From Rallus limicola (lineage: Eukaryota; Chordata; Aves; Gruiformes; Rallidae), in the NCBI GenBank assembly GCA_022605955.1, contig JAKCOZ010000014.1, positions 17,552,001 to 17,616,000 on the forward strand: a stretch of DNA of 64,000 bases, written 5' to 3'. The notes under the pieces were generated by a model, which did no database searches, had not been told where the DNA came from, and saw only the letters and a program-made list of their open reading frames with translations. Both the position numbers and the translations under genes were made by a program. This document shows, in pieces, positions 60,114 to 64,000 of the stretch; the stretch's first letter is position 1; every line of letters starts with the position of its first letter.

Positions 60114-63100
60114 ATATGCAGCATTGCTTAAAAACTTGGGTGTGATATGCTGTGTTGCATACCGATGCTGTTGATCTGTTTTGATAGTAGTTCACTTCCA
60201 ATGGTTCCTCCTCCTTCTGAAGACCATTTTATGCCCTAAGTGTATAGTGCATTTCTTCCAGGATCTGTTTTTCGCACAGAGCTATTATTTCATATGTAAC
60301 AGAGAAATCTCTTAGCAGAACTGCAGTTTCCTGCCTACTAGTTGTCCTTTGATGGTGCTTTGCAGACCAGTCTGAGTTTACTCTTTGCTCCTGACTGCCC
60401 CAAAATCACAGCCTTGAATGGCAAACCCTGTAGCTGTTTCAGCTAGGCTTGATCCAATAACCTCTGTCAAGAGGTTGGATTTATTCCCTTGAGTACAGCA
60501 CCACACTGTGTGGCTTTTGCCTTCCACCAACTCACATTTTCGAAAAATATGTTTGCCTTTATCTGCAACATGCTGTGTAGATGTAACACAGATGTTTAGA
60601 GTGTATCTGTCTTGCCTGGGATTGCAAGCTCGTGATTCCTCAGGGAGATGCTTCTTTATATATGTGCATGGTTTCTAGGAGCAACATTTTCTCTGGTTAA
60701 TATCTCTGACAAAATGTGCATACATCTTTAGCAATAAATCACTTGGTTTAATAATGTCTAGAGAGCTCAGTCCATTGATATTTATACATAGGTGTCTCAG
60801 TCAGGAAGCAGAGCAAGGAAATAGCTTCCTGAGTTTTAAAGATACCTGTGTCATTTTGTTGTTCTCACCTAAATTTTAAGCCAACAGGCTGCAGAATTGG
60901 TCTGCGTTTTTCAGTGTGTCCTACTATAGCTGTTCTGTCCCAAATAGTTCGGTGCTCATAGCCAGAGAAACTGACCCTGTCACTTAGTGGACAGGGCACT
61001 CACATTATGCACAAAAGACTTTGCTGGGTTGAGGTCTTAATTATTTATACAAAATGGAAAAGTAGCTCTAGCAGGGTGGTGAGGGAAGTCTTATGTTAGA
61101 GTACTCAGTAGACTGACTACTTACTTCGGTTGTTCATAACTAGGTTAACCACCAAGCCTTGGTTGAGCCTTATTTTGCTGAGGGAAGAGCTGAAAGGCCA
61201 TCTTTTCAAGCAAGAACAGGCATATATCTGAAACCTAAAAAAAAAAAAAAGTGTCAGAAACATGTCTAACTGGTCTCACTGAACAACACTATTGTACACA
61301 CCAGCAGAAATTGTCAACAATCATATGTCACTCTTCAGTTTTGCATTTCTACAATTGACTAATCAGAGAATGGGCCAACGCTGCATCAACTCTGCTAGCT
61401 CTGCAGTATTTTAGGCCTGTGAGCTGAGACAGTAAAAAAACAAGCCAACAGAACTTTAACTCCTGTTTGGCAATGATTCTCCAGAATGTACAGGTAGGAG
61501 AAACCAGAGTAAGAAATTACATGAACTCCTTGAATTTGCAGTTTGTGGCCAGTGCTATTCCAAAGCTTGAATATACTATAAGTTCACATATATATGTTGT
61601 CCTCCTACTGACATCTATAATGCTATTTGCATTTGTCAGCAAAAGTGTCACAAACCCTAGGTAAGATAAATCTGAATATATGGGTCTCATCTGCATTCAT
61701 AGCACAATGGGAATGTGACAAAGATTTAAGGATTGGAAACTTGCAGAATGCAGCTACTATATTCTAGGTGACTTAGGCAGTCTGAAGATAAAGATATGTC
61801 CTTGTTTCTTCCCAAACTCATGATAAGAAGGATTATTCAGAGCTGCGGTAGATTCATGGATAATACAGAGGTGGTGTATTTTCAGTGAAATGCAGAGAGA
61901 ACCAGTTCATAGGGATAAGTTATTAGGTAGAAGCAGCACAAGGTTTTCTTTCCAATGAAACATCTGCATGGTGTCTAATAAAAATGTCTAATGTTGACCT
62001 TTACCAACAGCAGAACATCAGATTCAGCAGACCACTGCTTTGTGTGACCATGCCTGGCTTATAGATCCAGTGGGTTGTGATCACTCTGAGAAATCCCATT
62101 GTTCTTTGATGTGAGGTGTTCTGTTTTCTCAGGAAAATGCTACATGATTTACATAAAGTTAGTCTCTCTCCCAGCCCTAAAAAACTACACCAGCATTGCT
62201 CTTTGTTTGCATCATTCCATGTTACTGTAGTGCTTTGGTGAATTGCAAGTGAAAGAGTTTTGTTCTGCTGTGTTACAGCATGCTCTGTTGTGGTCCTACC
62301 TGGTGAGCACAGATGTATCTACTTCTACTTCTTCTTCAGAAATGCCTTGCAGGGCTTTGAGACTTGAAATGGCCTATTATCTACCAAATAACAGATGTCT
62401 TCACAGATTAGCCTCTCTGAGTAAAAACACAATCACGCCATACAAAAGATGATGATTAGCTAGTTGAATAACAATAGGCGAACTCCAATGCAGATGTACA
62501 GGGAACAAGGAAAAGATCAGACACTCATATTTCTATTTTTCTGAGTTCATTATATACATTCATTTTTACAATGACATCTTAATGTTAAAGCCACCATTAT
62601 GCAGCTTTCTGTTTCAAAGCTTCTAACTTATGATTTTTTCAAATTAAAATAATGTATTAATATTTCCCCCAATTACATGCTAATAAAAGACTTAATTCAG
62701 TTTGCATACAATTAATGCGTTTGTTGCAAAAGTATTCTGTATGTTCTTTAGTCCATTTTAGTTAATTTCTTTAAATATTTTTCAGTTAAAGGCTTGCATT
62801 CATATCTTCTAATATGAAGGAAATTGAAGAACTCTGCAGTGATACATTCTGTAAATCATAATGCACCTGAGAGTATACGGTCCAACAAAAAATAGACAGA
62901 AGTTTTGCTTATATAATTTGGAGGAAATTATGTGGAGAATCAGACACATTTAGCTGCAGGATTTCCCCTTCTTGATGGTTTGATTGCTTCCTTGAAAAGA
63001 TTCAAGTTCCTGATGTGTGATTTGGTGGGTCAGAGTATTCTTGAGTGCAGAACAGTATAGACAAGGACTCTGTTGGCCTTGAGTCTGGTAAAGGCTGCCT

Positions 63101-64000
63101 GATGCCTCACTCAGTAAAACTGGTTTGTTACCTTTTGAAGCAAAATTTTTCAACCCAGAAAGTTTCCATTCCAATTTCAGGCTGTATTTTTTTTTTCATT
63201 TCAGTAAAAATACCTAAATTTATAGTACCTCCTATTATTTTGTGGGACTTCAATATCACAGATCTGGAATTTGAAATTTGTCAGGGAGAAAGGCTGATCC
63301 AGCACAAAAACTAAGAGTGACTTCTACAGGAAGAGTCAAGGTGAGAGATTTTTGCATTCTAGTGGAAATCTCTGAAATTAGACTGTGTTTTGTTCTGAAA
63401 AATCCTTACCCATGTATATTTCTTTAAATTTAGCAACTAGGATTTTGTCAGTGGTGAGTGTGCCATAGATGTGCAATGGGAAGGTTGTGACTATGGTCCA
63501 GGTGGCTGGCTCAGGACAGGGCTGGGATATGGTCCCTACATAAGGGAAACTAGGAGAGGGGCAGAGAGATGAATATGTGGAAATAAAGTGGTGAGAAGAA
63601 AAAAAAGTAAGCAGGAGCAGAGTGGAACTGAAGATGAATAGGTGGGACTTTTAGGAAGGGATGGAGACAATACTCAGGAAAAAGAAAGGTGGACAGGGAA
63701 GACTCTAGCAGAAGAGGCTAGAGTAGTAATAAGGCAAAGTCAAGTGTTGGTTCAAGGGTTACAAGTCTGGGCTGATGACCTAAAAGCTTCTTTGGGTGTC
63801 AGTAAAGCTGTGTGATATAATTTCTGATGTGTGGTCTTTTTTTTTCCTTTTTTTCTTTTTTTAAGCTGTGTAAGTTACACTTATAAGCTTGTTAAGGGTG
63901 CAAAGCAAAGATCTCTTAAGGAGGCATTTCAGTCAACACTGCTCAGATGAATCAATATTTTATTTTATCTTAGTAGTTCATTATGTCACCCCTTCCTCCA
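60114..64000. other. Unique stretch, no gene seen
   Basis: About 3.9 kb to the window end. It contains a 14-base A run at 61,237-61,250, an AT-rich block at about 62,601-62,790 with TAAT-type motifs that might be conserved non-coding DNA, a purine-rich segment at about 63,540-63,730 and a T-rich tract at 63,837-63,862. Short frames are not convincing. Confidence 0.5.
63837..63862. repeat. T-rich tract
   Basis: Runs of T interrupted by single C or CC. It is a low-complexity polypyrimidine tract; no acceptor splice site with a following exon is evident. Confidence 0.7.

Noticed and set aside
63180..63312. Possible terminal exon after a T-rich acceptor (reading KIPKFIVPPIILWDFNITDLE)
   Set aside because: An acceptor-like TTTCATTTCAG precedes an open frame, but I recognise no protein and have no partner exon. 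T-rich tract plus AG is common by chance.

Overview
The window looks like nuclear DNA from a bird. It is AT-leaning, gene-poor vertebrate sequence whose only clear protein-coding content comes from chicken repeat 1 (CR1) LINE retrotransposons. These carry the avian CR1 3' end (a 'ggtcccttccaacc' type segment followed by tandem 8-base 'ATTCTGTG' type units). It also holds a solo LTR of the bird ERVL type and worn MIR-like SINE fragments. CR1 dominance points to birds or other sauropsids, and the ERVL LTR type favours birds, probably Neoaves. The species cannot be named from this sequence.

Layout. 1-10.4 kb: unique sequence with MIR-like remnants near 4.9, 6.0 and 9.4 kb. 10.41-10.98 kb: ERVL-type solo LTR on the minus strand. 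11-23.8 kb: unique sequence with low-complexity tracts. 23.80-24.26 kb: plus-strand CR1 3' fragment. 27.45-27.93 kb: a CR1 composite, with a short minus-strand 3' end abutting a plus-strand CR1 3' fragment. 28-38.3 kb: unique sequence, a MIR at 29.9 kb, a MIR-like piece at 36.0 kb and small tandem duplications. About 38.37-38.73 kb: a CpG-rich solo LTR on the minus strand with readable CCAAT, TATA and poly(A) signals. 38.7-51.9 kb: long unique stretch. 51.95-54.41 kb: decayed 2.5-kb CR1 on the plus strand. 57.51-60.07 kb: young 2.6-kb CR1 on the minus strand with an 838-codon open frame covering part of the endonuclease and the whole reverse transcriptase. 60.1-64 kb: unique sequence.

I found no host exon I could defend, no tRNA or rRNA gene, no CRISPR array and no operon-like organisation. 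The other open frames are short, unconserved in appearance or antisense shadows of the CR1 frame. The plus strand has more G and T than C and A in sampled unique lines, and both LTRs are antisense to it. That would fit a large intron of a plus-strand gene, but it is only an inference. Several AT-rich, homeodomain-site-like blocks (about 22.6, 35.2, 37.7, 45.9, 54.7 and 62.6 kb) could be conserved non-coding elements; only alignment can show that.

The most interesting items are the CR1 with intact RT catalytic motifs, the tail-to-tail inverted pair it forms with the older CR1 3 kb away, the 21-bp duplication at its 5' truncation point, and the CpG-rich LTR with a 32-bp-period U3 repeat. I see no convincing new biological system.
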